64,000 nucleotides of DNA from Hohaiivirga grylli (GTDB lineage: Bacteria > Pseudomonadota > Alphaproteobacteria > Rhizobiales > Beijerinckiaceae). Both the position numbers and the translations under genes were made by a program. Position 1 is the stretch's first letter. The number at the start of each line of letters is the position of its first letter. Where the stretch lies: the NCBI RefSeq assembly GCF_039655745.1, contig NZ_JBBYXI010000002.1, forward strand, positions 1 through 64,000, read 5' to 3'. Under the pieces are notes generated by a model, which saw only the letters and a program-made list of their open reading frames with translations, was not told the DNA's origin and searched no databases. Shown piece by piece: positions 44,983 to 54,189 of the stretch.

Positions 44983-46234
44983 ACAAAGCCTCCACTGGGT
45001 AGAGACGTGTAATGCGGCGTGCGGGGAACCATGTTCCGATAACAGCGATGATGATTGAGATTACCAGAACGCTTGGCACAACAATCCATGAGAACTGAAG
45101 AGGCTCACCAAAAAGCTGCCAGCCAATGAACTGGGCAATACTCCATCCGGCAAGGCAGCCAACAAGGCCACCAATCAGGCTGCTCAGAACAGCTTCGGCA
45201 TAGAACAGAAGACCAATCATCCAGTTATGGGCGCCCAGAGCTTTCATCAGGCCGATCTCTTTAGAACGCTCCATAAAGATACTGGTCATCAGTGAGGCAA
45301 CGCCCATGGCCGCAGCTAACAGTGCAGCCAGAGTTGCCATGACGAGCAGCCACTGGATCTTATCAATAATGACACCCTCGGATGCTGCAACCTGCCAGAT
45401 TGGACGGGCAACAATACCGGGAATAGATTCTTCCAGCTGGTGGGAAATAGAAGAGACATAGGCCGTGCAATACCAGCGGTCGTAAGTCTCTGCGTCCAAA
45501 GCGTCCGGATTTTGGATCGCTTTTTTTGAAAGCTCATTTTCCGGAACTGTCAGCGCAGATACTTTTGCAGCGTGAACCTTACCTTCAAGGCCCAACCACT
45601 GCTGCGCCAGTTTAAGAGGTGCAATGATGGCATTTTCTTCATCACTGCCAGAACTGAGAATACCAGTGATGGTTACTGCCTGCCCGGAAATCGTCAGGTT
45701 TGTTCCCGGCTGCCAGTTATTCTGTTTTGCGAGTTGTGCTCCGGCAAGAAGTTCCGGCTTAGTATCATCTGGCCACGTGCCTGTGACCTGCCAGTAAGGG
45801 CTGATTGTCTTCTGACCAGTACGGTATTCCGGTTCATCCGGGACAGGAATATTCTGATCGAAGAATGTTCCGATCAGATGGACATTGTGCCCATCAAGCT
45901 GAATTTTGCCATCAAGGAGGGGCGCAAAGCCAAGGATATTATTGCGCCAGAAAATACCCATGATGGCGGGTAAGTCTTTTTCGTCCAGCGTACTCTTTAC
46001 CGCGAGAGGATTATCATCATCGCCCATGAGGGCAGGCATGGCGGCCTGCTCTGCGGGCTCGATCAGGATGTTGGCTCCGTATGATTTCATTTCGCGTGCC
46101 ATCTTGTCTCCGATGTCGATGGACACGGTCATCAGAGCAGAGAGCAGGCTGGCAGCCAGAAAGACGGTCAGAACTGTCAGGAGTTTCTGACGTGGGTTCC
46201 GCCTCCAGGACTGGCTGATCATACGGGTAATCAT
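44969..46234 (-). CDS. FtsX/MacB-type ABC permease of the iron locus (first)
   Basis: A 421-residue permease with the same layout as its neighbour: N-terminal helix LTVLTVFLAASLLSALMTVSI, a large periplasmic domain (about 45-290), and three C-terminal helices with the cytoplasmic motif MERSKEIGLMKALGAHNWMI. The start overlaps the DUF2318 gene stop by 4 bases (ATGA). It corresponds in position to Cj1661 of the p19 locus. Confidence 0.9.
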   Translation of the reverse strand: MITRMISQSWRRNPRQKLLTVLTVFLAASLLSALMTVSIDIGDKMAREMKSYGANILIEPAEQAAMPALMGDDDNPLAVKSTLDEKDLPAIMGIFWRNNILGFAPLLDGKIQLDGHNVHLIGTFFDQNIPVPDEPEYRTGQKTISPYWQVTGTWPDDTKPELLAGAQLAKQNNWQPGTNLTISGQAVTITGILSSGSDEENAIIAPLKLAQQWLGLEGKVHAAKVSALTVPENELSKKAIQNPDALDAETYDRWYCTAYVSSISHQLEESIPGIVARPIWQVAASEGVIIDKIQWLLVMATLAALLAAAMGVASLMTSIFMERSKEIGLMKALGAHNWMIGLLFYAEAVLSSLIGGLVGCLAGWSIAQFIGWQLFGEPLQFSWIVVPSVLVISIIIAVIGTWFPARRITRLYPVEALYGRS

Positions 46235-47601
46235 TGGGCAATCCCTTTGATGTATTTATCGGGATCATCACGGAAGGCATCGAGTGCCTGCTCATTGGCA
46301 AAGAAGTATGTCTTGCCGGCATAAGTGTAACGGTGTGGGGCACTGCTGTTGGTGAGTTTCTGCCCGGTAACCGGATCTGTGACATCAATGGTCAGAATAG
46401 TGTTGAACAGAGGAAGGCCAGCCTCAAGAGTTGATTTTGGAATAATGATGTCATCACCTTCAACCGTCCATCCCTCCATCGGTACAGGATTACAGCCCCC
46501 GGCCTTGCCAATTGTCGGTTTGAACAGGGAAACATCACAGGCAATACAAACAACCTGATCACCGCGCTGAATATAACCCTTGTCGCCACACAGAGTGCAG
46601 GCATCAAATACGACGGCAGGGGAGACACGTTCGTTAAGACGATTGATCACGAAAAAACGAACGACCTTGCCGTCATCTGCAACCCAGGCAAACCGATGCA
46701 GCTTTCCATCCATCAGGGGAGGCATCTGCAAACGTATTTTACCTTCAGCCATTTCAACGCGTTTTGCTTCTGAAAGCTGAGGAGGCTGGGATGCAACGGC
46801 ATCCCAGTACCCCTGGCCTGCAAGCATGACCAGCAGAATACATAAGCCAGCCAGCTGAGGCGTGAGTGCCTGCTTATAAGATGCAAAGGCAATGCGCTTC
46901 TCGATGAGTTCGGATGTATTCTTCCAGACGGTTTTTCGGCTGCGAACAACTGTGACAAGTGCGGTAATGATCAGAAGAGCTGTAAGGAACAGAACGGCAT
47001 AAGTGATCTGGTTCTCGAAGAATGTGCTTTTGGCGGCATAGGATAAACGAATTTTTGTCAGCTCAATAAGCTGCAGTTTCATCAACGATAGCAGGAACTT
47101 GCCACTCAGTGGGATAAGAACGAGAAGCCACGTGATAATCAGCAGAGGCCAGCGCCACTTTGGGAGTAGTTTGAGCGTATTATAAATCAGCCAGCCGAGA
47201 ACCATACAGGCTGCAAATACAATAATCAGGTTTCCAAGATTGAGCAGAAGATCAGTATTGATGACATGAGTCGAGCTAATAGCCATCAGTGCCGGAGTTT
47301 TACCCCACTGCAAACCAGCTAAAAAAATCAGAATAATGTGCCAGAAGAAATCACGGACATGCGTGAATTGCCAGAGCATGAAGATAATTAAAACAGCCGT
47401 ATTGATGGCCGTAATCGAAAAAACGAAGCTCTGTGTCTGAGGGGTGAGAAGTGCGAAGGTGATACCAGCCAGTAAAGCACCAAGACTGGAGAGAATATAG
47501 AACCAAAAACTATAGACAGGGCGCCCAGACCAGTGACTCGCTAATAAAAGAGTGACTGGTAGAAAAATGGAAAGGATGGAGGCCCAAAAATAGCTTAACA
47601 C
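46231..47601 (-). CDS. DUF2318 membrane protein with cysteine-rich domain
   Basis: A 456-residue protein. The first 260 or so residues hold about eight membrane helices. The C-terminal extracytoplasmic part is DUF2318: CTLCGDKGYIQRGDQVVCIAC and a further Cys in KAGGCNPVPM, a likely metal or Fe-S site. The last 50 residues (HRYTYAGKTYFFANEQALDAF) look like a YHS-type metal-binding module. DUF2318 proteins accompany FTR1 and P19 and are proposed to act in periplasmic iron redox chemistry. A hairpin lies between this gene and P19. Confidence 0.88.
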   Translation of the reverse strand: MLSYFWASILSIFLPVTLLLASHWSGRPVYSFWFYILSSLGALLAGITFALLTPQTQSFVFSITAINTAVLIIFMLWQFTHVRDFFWHIILIFLAGLQWGKTPALMAISSTHVINTDLLLNLGNLIIVFAACMVLGWLIYNTLKLLPKWRWPLLIITWLLVLIPLSGKFLLSLMKLQLIELTKIRLSYAAKSTFFENQITYAVLFLTALLIITALVTVVRSRKTVWKNTSELIEKRIAFASYKQALTPQLAGLCILLVMLAGQGYWDAVASQPPQLSEAKRVEMAEGKIRLQMPPLMDGKLHRFAWVADDGKVVRFFVINRLNERVSPAVVFDACTLCGDKGYIQRGDQVVCIACDVSLFKPTIGKAGGCNPVPMEGWTVEGDDIIIPKSTLEAGLPLFNTILTIDVTDPVTGQKLTNSSAPHRYTYAGKTYFFANEQALDAFRDDPDKYIKGIAQ

Positions 47602-47655
47602 GGTATTCTATCGCTCTTTCTCAGATGCTCAGAACCTAACAGGTAAAAAGCATAA

Positions 47656-47679
47656 AGAAGGGTGTTGGCACACCCTTCT
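47656..47679 (-). terminator. Intra-operon hairpin between P19 and DUF2318 genes
   Basis: The perfect 10-bp stem AGAAGGGTGT / ACACCCTTCT with a 4-nt loop lies between the P19 stop and the DUF2318 start. On the minus strand it is followed by TTATGCTTTTT. It could act as an attenuator that gives FTR1 and P19 higher expression than the downstream genes. Confidence 0.6.
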
Positions 47680-47704
47680 CGTTATCATGATGAAGGCTGA
47701 AGAT

Positions 47705-48232
47705 TTATTTCTTCTTTTCGATGCCTGTGTATTTGAATTCAAAGGAAACATCAAAAGGCTTCCACCAGCGACCAACACCGGTGGATTCGTCTGTGTGACG
47801 ATGCAGTCCAGCCTTGGATGGTGGTTCAATGTGGTAGGTAACCTTGTAGTTGCCAACACCCATCATCTTGACGTTCTGGCCGTAGTGTGGGCCGTCGCCC
47901 GCAACCATAGGCATGAAAGTGCCTTCCTGCTTTTCACCCGTGTCTGTATTGACCAGTGTGTAGCTGATTGTCAGGTATGGCATCCATTCGCCTGCGCCAA
48001 AGCCATTTTTATTACCTTCAATGGCGTGAATATCGGCTTCAAGATGGATATCTGCCTGTGCGGCGGAAAGGCCCATACCGCGCGGTTCCATATCAATTGG
48101 CTCAAGATAAACAGCCGCAATTTCCATTTCATTCATCTTAACCGGCTCACCGGCAGGATATTCCTGAAATGCATTGGCATTGGTGATAAATGCGCAGGCC
48201 CCCAAGGCGGCAAGCATCAAACGTAATTTCAT
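47705..48232 (-). CDS. P19/FetP-type periplasmic iron-binding protein
   Basis: A 175-residue periplasmic protein of the Tp34/P19/FetP family. The signal peptide ends near ITNANAFQEYP. Metal-binding residues expected for the family are visible: Met/Glu in EPRGMGL, His in IHLEADIHA, and His in HIEPPSKAGLHRHTDE. P19 dimers bind Cu and Fe and pass iron to the FTR1 permease. The gene lies 30 bases downstream of FTR1 on the same strand. Confidence 0.92.
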   Translation of the reverse strand: MKLRLMLAALGACAFITNANAFQEYPAGEPVKMNEMEIAAVYLEPIDMEPRGMGLSAAQADIHLEADIHAIEGNKNGFGAGEWMPYLTISYTLVNTDTGEKQEGTFMPMVAGDGPHYGQNVKMMGVGNYKVTYHIEPPSKAGLHRHTDESTGVGRWWKPFDVSFEFKYTGIEKKK

Positions 48233-48262
48233 AATCGGCTCCTATACGATTTTATGGTGCTT

Positions 48263-50167
48263 TTATGCTGTGACGGCTGCGATACTGGGGCGCTGGCGGT
48301 GCATGACCAGCCAGGCAACAATAGCTGCAACAATCAGAATGATTTGTGGAATGGTTGTTTCCATATACGGGTGGATACCCAGTACCGTTATTTCAGGCAC
48401 CCAGGACCAGAGTGTTGGCTGGAACAGTTTGCCTTCGATCAGTTCCATCATGCTCTTGCCAGCAAAAATGAAGGCCATGAGATACATGAATGAACCTGTG
48501 AAAATGAAGAATGGCTTAAGCGGTAGTCTGACAATCGAGAAGCGCATGATGAAATAGGCGATTGCAAGAATAATGACGCCAATACCAATACCAGCCAGAA
48601 GGGCCAGATTATCAGCATAACCTTTCGAATCCGCGAGTAGAGCCTGATAGAAGAGCACTGTCTCTGCGCCTTCCCGGTAAACAGCAAGAAAGCTTGCAGA
48701 CCAGAGCCCAAACATTGAGCCTTTGCTTAATGAGTTGGATATCTTTCCTTCAAGATAGGCTTTCCAATGTGAGGCTTCTGCCTTTGAAAGCAACCAGTAA
48801 CTCATTGAGAACAGGAAGAAGACTGCGACCATCATCGTAAAGCCTTCCAGCAATTCACGCTGGGCACCTGCATTGGCAAAGATAAAGTAGAAGGCACCGG
48901 CTGTCGCAAAACTTGCAACCAGCGCTGCTACAACAGACTGACGAATGAGTGGGAGTTTGTCGTTATGATTATTCTTAACGAGATAGGCAACGATTGCCGC
49001 AACAATAAGGAGAGCTTCTAGACCTTCACGCAGGATGATGATCAGGCTCATCACGAACATGCTCCAGATGCTCTGCGAACCTGTTCCGAGTTGATCTGCA
49101 GCTATTGCAAGTTCTGCTGAGAGCTTGGCAGCCTGCTGCTCAAGTTCATCTACCGGATGACCGGCTTTCATGAGGCTGGAGAGCTTCGTGAAGTAACCTT
49201 CGATGGTCAGTTTTGCCGAGCTGTTACGTGCTCCGACCCGGTTTTCCATTCCGGTTGCTTCAAACAGATCAAAATACGTGTCCTGAATGGCAGCAATACC
49301 GGCCTGCGTATTTCCGTCTTTGTAAGAGCTGATGGCTTTTGCAACAGACGCATCAATATCGCTTACAACCTGTTTCCAGTCAGCTGATGAGGTATCGACA
49401 CCATCATCGGCCATAACATTGACCTGTGCACTTGTTGGAATTGGTAAGTCCTCCAGCTGCTCTTCAATATCTTGTAGCAGGGTTGTAATGCGATAGCCCA
49501 GTTCAGTAATCTGCCCGGGGTTTTCGGTGAGACGCATAATTTCAGAAAACTGCTGATTGAGAACCTGTGTATTTTTCGCAGAACGGTTCTGACGGATCAG
49601 AATTTCCATTTCGGAATTTTTAAAGGCCTCATATTGTGCCTTCTGAATTGTCGAGCGGGCTTCCGCAAATTTGCCGTTCTGATAAAGGGTAATGCTTTCG
49701 GCAAGCATGTCATCCAGCAGCCGGAAGTAATCATGCCAGTAACGGTCAACCTTATCATTGTCATAGGTTCCGTGAGCACCTTGACCCTTGAGCACATGTC
49801 CGGCTTCAATTGCTGGCTGTACTTCTCTCAGCTGACCTTTCAGCCAGCCTATGCGGGCGTTGACCTCATCAAGGGATTTTCCCTGGATGATCATCCGACG
49901 GATTTCGCCAAAAGCGGCTTCCATTTCAGCGCTTTTCTGGGCTGAAATATTGATACGGATTGGGCCTTCAAGATTCTCAAAGACCTCAAAATAGGCCATC
50001 TGAACAGCCTTTTTGGCCTCTTCAATGTTGGCGTCCCGATATGTTTCGCTGGTTCGGTCAAGACGATTTTCGATATCCTTGATATAGCTTTCATAATCGC
50101 CCGGTGCAGCAGAAGCTGCGAAGGAAATTGTGCTAAAAAGGAAAGCAAAAACGAGACGTCTAAACAT
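48263..50167 (-). CDS. FTR1-family iron permease (FetM/EfeU type) with long N-terminal periplasmic domain
   Basis: A 634-residue protein. A signal peptide (FAFLFSTISFAASA) leads a periplasmic region of about 345 residues with repeated helical units (AxKAxxxYFExFENLE-like, three to four copies). The FTR1 core then follows with about seven helices. The two iron-binding motifs are REGLEALL near residue 378 and REGAE near residue 497. Family members import ferrous or ferric iron. The ATG at 50167 follows AGGAGCGG; a TTG two codons earlier is less likely. It is the first gene of the operon and its upstream region holds an inverted repeat. Confidence 0.93.
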   Translation of the reverse strand: MFRRLVFAFLFSTISFAASAAPGDYESYIKDIENRLDRTSETYRDANIEEAKKAVQMAYFEVFENLEGPIRINISAQKSAEMEAAFGEIRRMIIQGKSLDEVNARIGWLKGQLREVQPAIEAGHVLKGQGAHGTYDNDKVDRYWHDYFRLLDDMLAESITLYQNGKFAEARSTIQKAQYEAFKNSEMEILIRQNRSAKNTQVLNQQFSEIMRLTENPGQITELGYRITTLLQDIEEQLEDLPIPTSAQVNVMADDGVDTSSADWKQVVSDIDASVAKAISSYKDGNTQAGIAAIQDTYFDLFEATGMENRVGARNSSAKLTIEGYFTKLSSLMKAGHPVDELEQQAAKLSAELAIAADQLGTGSQSIWSMFVMSLIIILREGLEALLIVAAIVAYLVKNNHNDKLPLIRQSVVAALVASFATAGAFYFIFANAGAQRELLEGFTMMVAVFFLFSMSYWLLSKAEASHWKAYLEGKISNSLSKGSMFGLWSASFLAVYREGAETVLFYQALLADSKGYADNLALLAGIGIGVIILAIAYFIMRFSIVRLPLKPFFIFTGSFMYLMAFIFAGKSMMELIEGKLFQPTLWSWVPEITVLGIHPYMETTIPQIILIVAAIVAWLVMHRQRPSIAAVTA

Positions 50168-50483
50168 AATCAAACCGCTCCTGACAGGGCGGTGTAACGC
50201 TTTGAAAATAAAGTGTAAAGCAAAAACCAGTATCTTTTAATTGTTCTAAATTGGAATGATTAAAAGAACCAAATCTATGTCTCTAATATTACGACAATAA
50301 AGTGAAAATTACTATTGTGAGGTGTAAATAATAAAGTATTCAGGCAGTCATCATTTCTGCCTGCCAAGCTGATTTCCCAAGCATCATGTTTGTCATCCAG
50401 AGTTGCAGCGAGTGATTTTGTAGCGTATGTCGCTAAATATGTATTGATAGGTGCAGAGTGATGGCAGCTATCTGGAGAAGGTT
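50168..50483. other. Intergenic region with inverted repeat upstream of the iron operon
   Basis: The gap between the divergent FTR1 gene and the DUF2093 gene. An exact 8-bp inverted repeat CTTTTAAT / ATTAAAAG spaced by 17 bases lies at 50234-50266, 67 bases or more upstream of FTR1. It could be the binding site of an iron regulator (Fur, Irr or RirA), but it does not match a consensus I can name. The right part of the gap must hold the DUF2093 promoter. Confidence 0.45.
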
Positions 50484-50705
50484 ATGAATTTTTTTGAGAA
50501 TAAAGGCGAAGCGGTTGTGAAATTTTTTAGCGGTGACTTTCAGGTTATCCGCCCCGGCGCCTATGTAAAATGTGCGATATCAGGTGCTCACATCCCTTTA
50601 GATCATCTGCAGTATTGGGATGCAGACAAACAGGAAGCCTATGCCTCTTTTGAAGAATCTGCGAAAGCCCTGAGTATTAAGCTTCATAGCTCTGACAAAA
50701 AATAA
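50484..50705 (+). CDS. DUF2093 family protein
   Basis: A 73-residue protein: KGEAVVKFFSGDFQVIRPGAYVKCAISG, then IPLDHLQYWDADKQEAYASFEES. This is the small alphaproteobacterial DUF2093 family, usually found between xseA and lpxK. The single Cys and the GDFQV...PG pattern are conserved by memory. The ATG at 50484 follows GGAGAAGG; an in-frame GTG further upstream is not needed. Function unknown. It is convergent with lpxK. Confidence 0.88.
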   Translation: MNFFENKGEAVVKFFSGDFQVIRPGAYVKCAISGAHIPLDHLQYWDADKQEAYASFEESAKALSIKLHSSDKK

Positions 50706-50711
50706 TGCCTG

Positions 50712-51716
50712 TCAGCTTTCTGGATGTGATTTTCGTAAGATGAAATCCAGTATTAGCGGGTCTGGTTTATGACCCGTGAAGCTAAGACTAACCGGAAGCA
50801 TGGTAATTTTTGCTTTCAGATCAGCAGATTTGAGACGGATATAATCTTTCTCTGTGGTCACAAGCAGAACATCAAGCTTTTGTGCTTCGGAAAGTAATTC
50901 ATTCAGTTCTGCATCCGTGAAGTCGTGGTGGTCAGGGAAGGGAATACCCTTTATGAGCCTGACACCATTATCACGTAATGTATTGAAGAATTTTTCAGGG
51001 CGGCCAATACCGGCAAACGCAAGAGCGGGGCGCTGTTGCAGCTGTTCAATAGTATTTTGATCTGGTTTCACTGTTGCTGCGTAAACAGGTTTGCCTTTGG
51101 CTATTGCAGTTTCTGCAATCTGCTGTCCTGCTTTGCCCTCTCCAAGAATGAATATTATGTCTGCTAATGGCCACTGATGTTTCATTGCCATGCGTAAGGG
51201 GCCGGCAGGTATGGACAGGCCATTGCCCAGACCTGTTTGCCCATCAATAACGGCAATAGTCAGATCCTTGGCAAGATATGGGTTCTGCATACCATCATCC
51301 ATGATGATAACAGTTGCTCCATGAGCCTCAGCAAATTCGGCACCTTTAATGCGGTCTTGTGAGATGATGACCGGTGCATGCTTTGCCAGTATCAACGGCT
51401 CATCACCAACCATCTGTGACGTATGGTGCTCAGGCTTAACCAGAGTAGGGCCGGTTTCAGTGCCACCATAGCCACGGGAGAGAAAGAAAGGCTTCTCACC
51501 TTTCGCCTTCAGCATTTCGCAGATCGCGATGGTGGTTGGGGTTTTGCCAGCACCGCCTGCCGTGAAGTTGCCGATACAGATAACCGGAACAGAAACTTGT
51601 GTTGGGTGTTTTTTTAAACGGCGTGCTGCAATGGAGGAATAGAGCCATGCGACTGGAGACAACAGTCGGGAGAGTAAAGTTCTCTCTTGAGTAAGCCAGA
51701 AACCCGGCGTGCGCAT
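50712..51716 (-). CDS. lpxK: LpxK, tetraacyldisaccharide 4'-kinase
   Basis: A 334-residue inner-membrane-associated kinase that phosphorylates the 4' position of the lipid A precursor. Motifs: N-terminal LLSRLLSPVAWLYSSI, NFTAGGAGKTPTTIAICEML (P-loop), FLSRGYGGTETGP, DEPLILAK and DDGMQNPYLAKD. It shares one base with the waaA stop. The order DUF374-waaA-lpxK is typical for alphaproteobacteria. Confidence 0.96.
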   Translation of the reverse strand: MRTPGFWLTQERTLLSRLLSPVAWLYSSIAARRLKKHPTQVSVPVICIGNFTAGGAGKTPTTIAICEMLKAKGEKPFFLSRGYGGTETGPTLVKPEHHTSQMVGDEPLILAKHAPVIISQDRIKGAEFAEAHGATVIIMDDGMQNPYLAKDLTIAVIDGQTGLGNGLSIPAGPLRMAMKHQWPLADIIFILGEGKAGQQIAETAIAKGKPVYAATVKPDQNTIEQLQQRPALAFAGIGRPEKFFNTLRDNGVRLIKGIPFPDHHDFTDAELNELLSEAQKLDVLLVTTEKDYIRLKSADLKAKITMLPVSLSFTGHKPDPLILDFILRKSHPES

Positions 51717-53011
51717 TATTGTCTCGTTTCCAGTTTCAGTTGGGTGATGAATGGTTCGATCGTCATCATCGTCCGATCTACCGCTCCGCCCAGCTTATTC
51801 ACCGTATCGCCCGCAGTGCGCGACATTTCACGCATCAATCCTGTGTCAGATAGAAGGTCTGCAACAACAGGTGCCAGATTTTCAGCAGATGCGAGTTTCA
51901 AGGCGCCGCCATCCTCATCCAGTGCGGTGTAGATATCTTTGAAGTTATGGACGTGTGGGCCATGAATGATTGCGGAACCCAGCTTGGCTGGTTCAATTGG
52001 GTTCTGTCCGCCATGGGGGACCAGAGAACCTCCAATATAGGCCAGAGGTGCAAGTCTGTAGAATAGTCCAAGTTCGCCGACTGTATCAGCAATATAGATG
52101 TCCGTTGCTCGGTCCGGATGTAAACCTTGGGAACGCAGGGCTGCTTTCAGTCCTGCCTGCTGGCAGAGTAACTGGATATCGGCGCCACGGCGTGGGTGGC
52201 GCGGAACGATAATCGTTAAAAGCTGCGGATGTCTTGCGAGAATAGCCTTGTGAGCTTGCAGGATGATCTCTTCTTCACCCGGATGCGTGCTGGCGGCAAC
52301 CCAGACAGGCCGACCAGAAATCAGCCCTGTAAGCTGGGCAAATACATGTGGGTCGGCAGGTGGTGGCGGAGCATCAAATTTCAGGTTTCCGGCAACGGAA
52401 ACCCGAGGTGCTCCAAGCATGGACATGCGCTCCGCATCACCAAGAGTCTGCGTCATGCATAAGGCAATTCGTTCCAGCAGGGCTGAAATGAATCCAGGAA
52501 TTTTCTGCCAGCGTTTGAATGATCGCTCTGACATACGCCCATTAACAAGAATGAGTGGAATATTTCGGTCTGCCAGTTCCACAATCGTGTTAGGCCATAG
52601 TTCAGATTCCGCGACCAGAACAATATCAGGGCGCCAGTAATCCAGAAAACGTCGCGTATAGCGCGGTACATCAAGCGGAACAAATTGATGAAGAGCCCCC
52701 GGCGGGAGGCGGCGTGCTACCAATACGGCCGAAGTTTTTGTACCTGTCGTTACAAGTACGTGCAGCCCACGCTGGGTCAGGCGCTCAATGATCGGTAGAA
52801 GTGATAGAGCCTCACCGTTGGATGCGCCATGGACCCATGCCAGATGTCCAGCAGGTCTTGCTTTCCCCGGATACCCCTGCCGTTCGGCAAGCCGTGTCCT
52901 GTCTTCCAGACCACGCTTCCTTCTCCAGAGCAGGAGACTGAAGGCCATTGGTTCGAGAACTGATAAACCGCGTCGGTAGAGTTTAAGAAGGGGAGGAAGA
53001 CGTTTTTTCAT
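51716..53011 (-). CDS. waaA: WaaA (KdtA), Kdo transferase
   Basis: A 431-residue GT30-family glycosyltransferase that adds Kdo to lipid IVA. Motifs: WVHGASNGEALSLLPII, VTTGTKTSAVL, PLDVPRYTRRFLDYWRPD, ESELWPNTIVE, and in the second domain STHPGEEEIIL, YIADTVGELGLFYRLAPLAYIGGSLV and HGGQNPIEPA. It overlaps its neighbours on both sides by one base, so translation is probably coupled. Confidence 0.96.
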   Translation of the reverse strand: MKKRLPPLLKLYRRGLSVLEPMAFSLLLWRRKRGLEDRTRLAERQGYPGKARPAGHLAWVHGASNGEALSLLPIIERLTQRGLHVLVTTGTKTSAVLVARRLPPGALHQFVPLDVPRYTRRFLDYWRPDIVLVAESELWPNTIVELADRNIPLILVNGRMSERSFKRWQKIPGFISALLERIALCMTQTLGDAERMSMLGAPRVSVAGNLKFDAPPPPADPHVFAQLTGLISGRPVWVAASTHPGEEEIILQAHKAILARHPQLLTIIVPRHPRRGADIQLLCQQAGLKAALRSQGLHPDRATDIYIADTVGELGLFYRLAPLAYIGGSLVPHGGQNPIEPAKLGSAIIHGPHVHNFKDIYTALDEDGGALKLASAENLAPVVADLLSDTGLMREMSRTAGDTVNKLGGAVDRTMMTIEPFITQLKLETRQ

Positions 53012-53751
53012 TACGCCTCTCCGGGGAGTTTCTGCACCAGGTGGGCCTTTGCTCCGGGGTCTTTGGAGCCAACGAGCTCATAGGCGCGTAGATGGATGGC
53101 ATCAAGGCTGTCTTCAACCTGCTTGCGAAGGGTCTCCATGGTCTCAGAGTCAGCATCTTCCGGTACATAAACCGTAGGGCCCATGACAATGGCACCTTTG
53201 CCAAATGGCAAGCCGATGCTGGCATGATCCCAGCTGTTGAAATCAATCCGGCGGCTGGTTACAACGGCAACAGGAACGATCGGGCGTCCAGACATCTGTG
53301 CAAGTGTTATAATTCCCATTCCGCACACACGGGATTTCTTGGGCACATCAGCCGTCAGAACTACCATTTCATTACGTTTCAGGGCACGCAGCATTTTGCG
53401 CATTGCAGAAACGCCACCTTTGGCACGAATATCCCTGCCGCGTGCACCGGAGCCGCGGATACCCCTGACACCAAGATGTTTTAATGCAATCGCATTCAGC
53501 TCACCGTCACGTGAGCGGGAGATAAGACTGGCGGCTTTATCTTCCGGACGTTTCGCAAAATGAATCATGAAATGCTGCCCGTGCCACATGGCGGCAATAA
53601 CAGGCATCATCGGCCCGATGCTGTCATAAGCATTCGGGGGCTCCATAACGAATTTATTCGTCCTGCGAACAAGGCCCAGATAACGCGCAATAATGTAGCC
53701 AACGGTTTCCTGAAAGGCCCTTGAGCGCGTAATTTTCTTCATCAATCCCAT
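53011..53751 (-). CDS. Lysophospholipid acyltransferase-like protein (DUF374)
   Basis: A 246-residue protein of the DUF374/LPLAT-like family. MWHGQHFMIHF corresponds to the acyltransferase catalytic motif region, followed by ISRSRDGELNA, GSGARGRDIRAKGGVSAMRKML and VVLTADVPKKSRVCGMGII. It precedes waaA and lpxK in one operon and probably modifies lipid A or a phospholipid; the exact reaction is not established by sequence. Confidence 0.9.
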   Translation of the reverse strand: MGLMKKITRSRAFQETVGYIIARYLGLVRRTNKFVMEPPNAYDSIGPMMPVIAAMWHGQHFMIHFAKRPEDKAASLISRSRDGELNAIALKHLGVRGIRGSGARGRDIRAKGGVSAMRKMLRALKRNEMVVLTADVPKKSRVCGMGIITLAQMSGRPIVPVAVVTSRRIDFNSWDHASIGLPFGKGAIVMGPTVYVPEDADSETMETLRKQVEDSLDAIHLRAYELVGSKDPGAKAHLVQKLPGEA

Positions 53752-53903
53752 GTCGCTTCCTTTAGAGACTTTTGCTCATAGACGAAAGACTCTAAATTTT
53801 TCGTATTCGTTTTCTAAGCCTGACCCCAAACAGGTGAGATTCCCGTTTACAGCCTAGTTTATGAATGGGCTTGGATTTATGTCAATTGTAAGTCCGCAGA
53901 CGC

Positions 53904-54134
53904 TTACGCTTCGGGGTTGAGCAGGCGGTGCAGATGCACAATAAAATAGCGCATGTGTGCATTATCTACTGAGCTTTGGGCCTTGGCTTTCCAGGCTGCA
54001 TGGGCGGATTGATAATTGGGGTAGATGCCAACAATATCGAGGTCTGACAGATCTTTAAAGTGAACATCACTGAGATCAGTCAACTCACCACCAAAAACAA
54101 GATGTAAAAGTTGATTGTCTTTTTGATCGCTCAT
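53904..54134 (-). CDS. DUF4170 family protein
   Basis: A 76-residue protein: LLHLVFGGELTDLSDVHFKDLSDLDIVGIYPNY, SAHAAWKAKAQSSVDNAHMRYFIVHLHRLL. DUF4170 is a short alphaproteobacterial family that normally sits beside the Kdo/lipid A genes and cysQ, as here. The ATG at 54134 follows AGAAAG; an in-frame ATG five codons earlier is less favoured. Function unknown. Confidence 0.88.
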   Translation of the reverse strand: MSDQKDNQLLHLVFGGELTDLSDVHFKDLSDLDIVGIYPNYQSAHAAWKAKAQSSVDNAHMRYFIVHLHRLLNPEA

Positions 54135-54189
54135 CGTGCTTTCTCTCATTCTTCAGAGTGGCAAAATCCGGCAGTCGTATCGACCGGCA

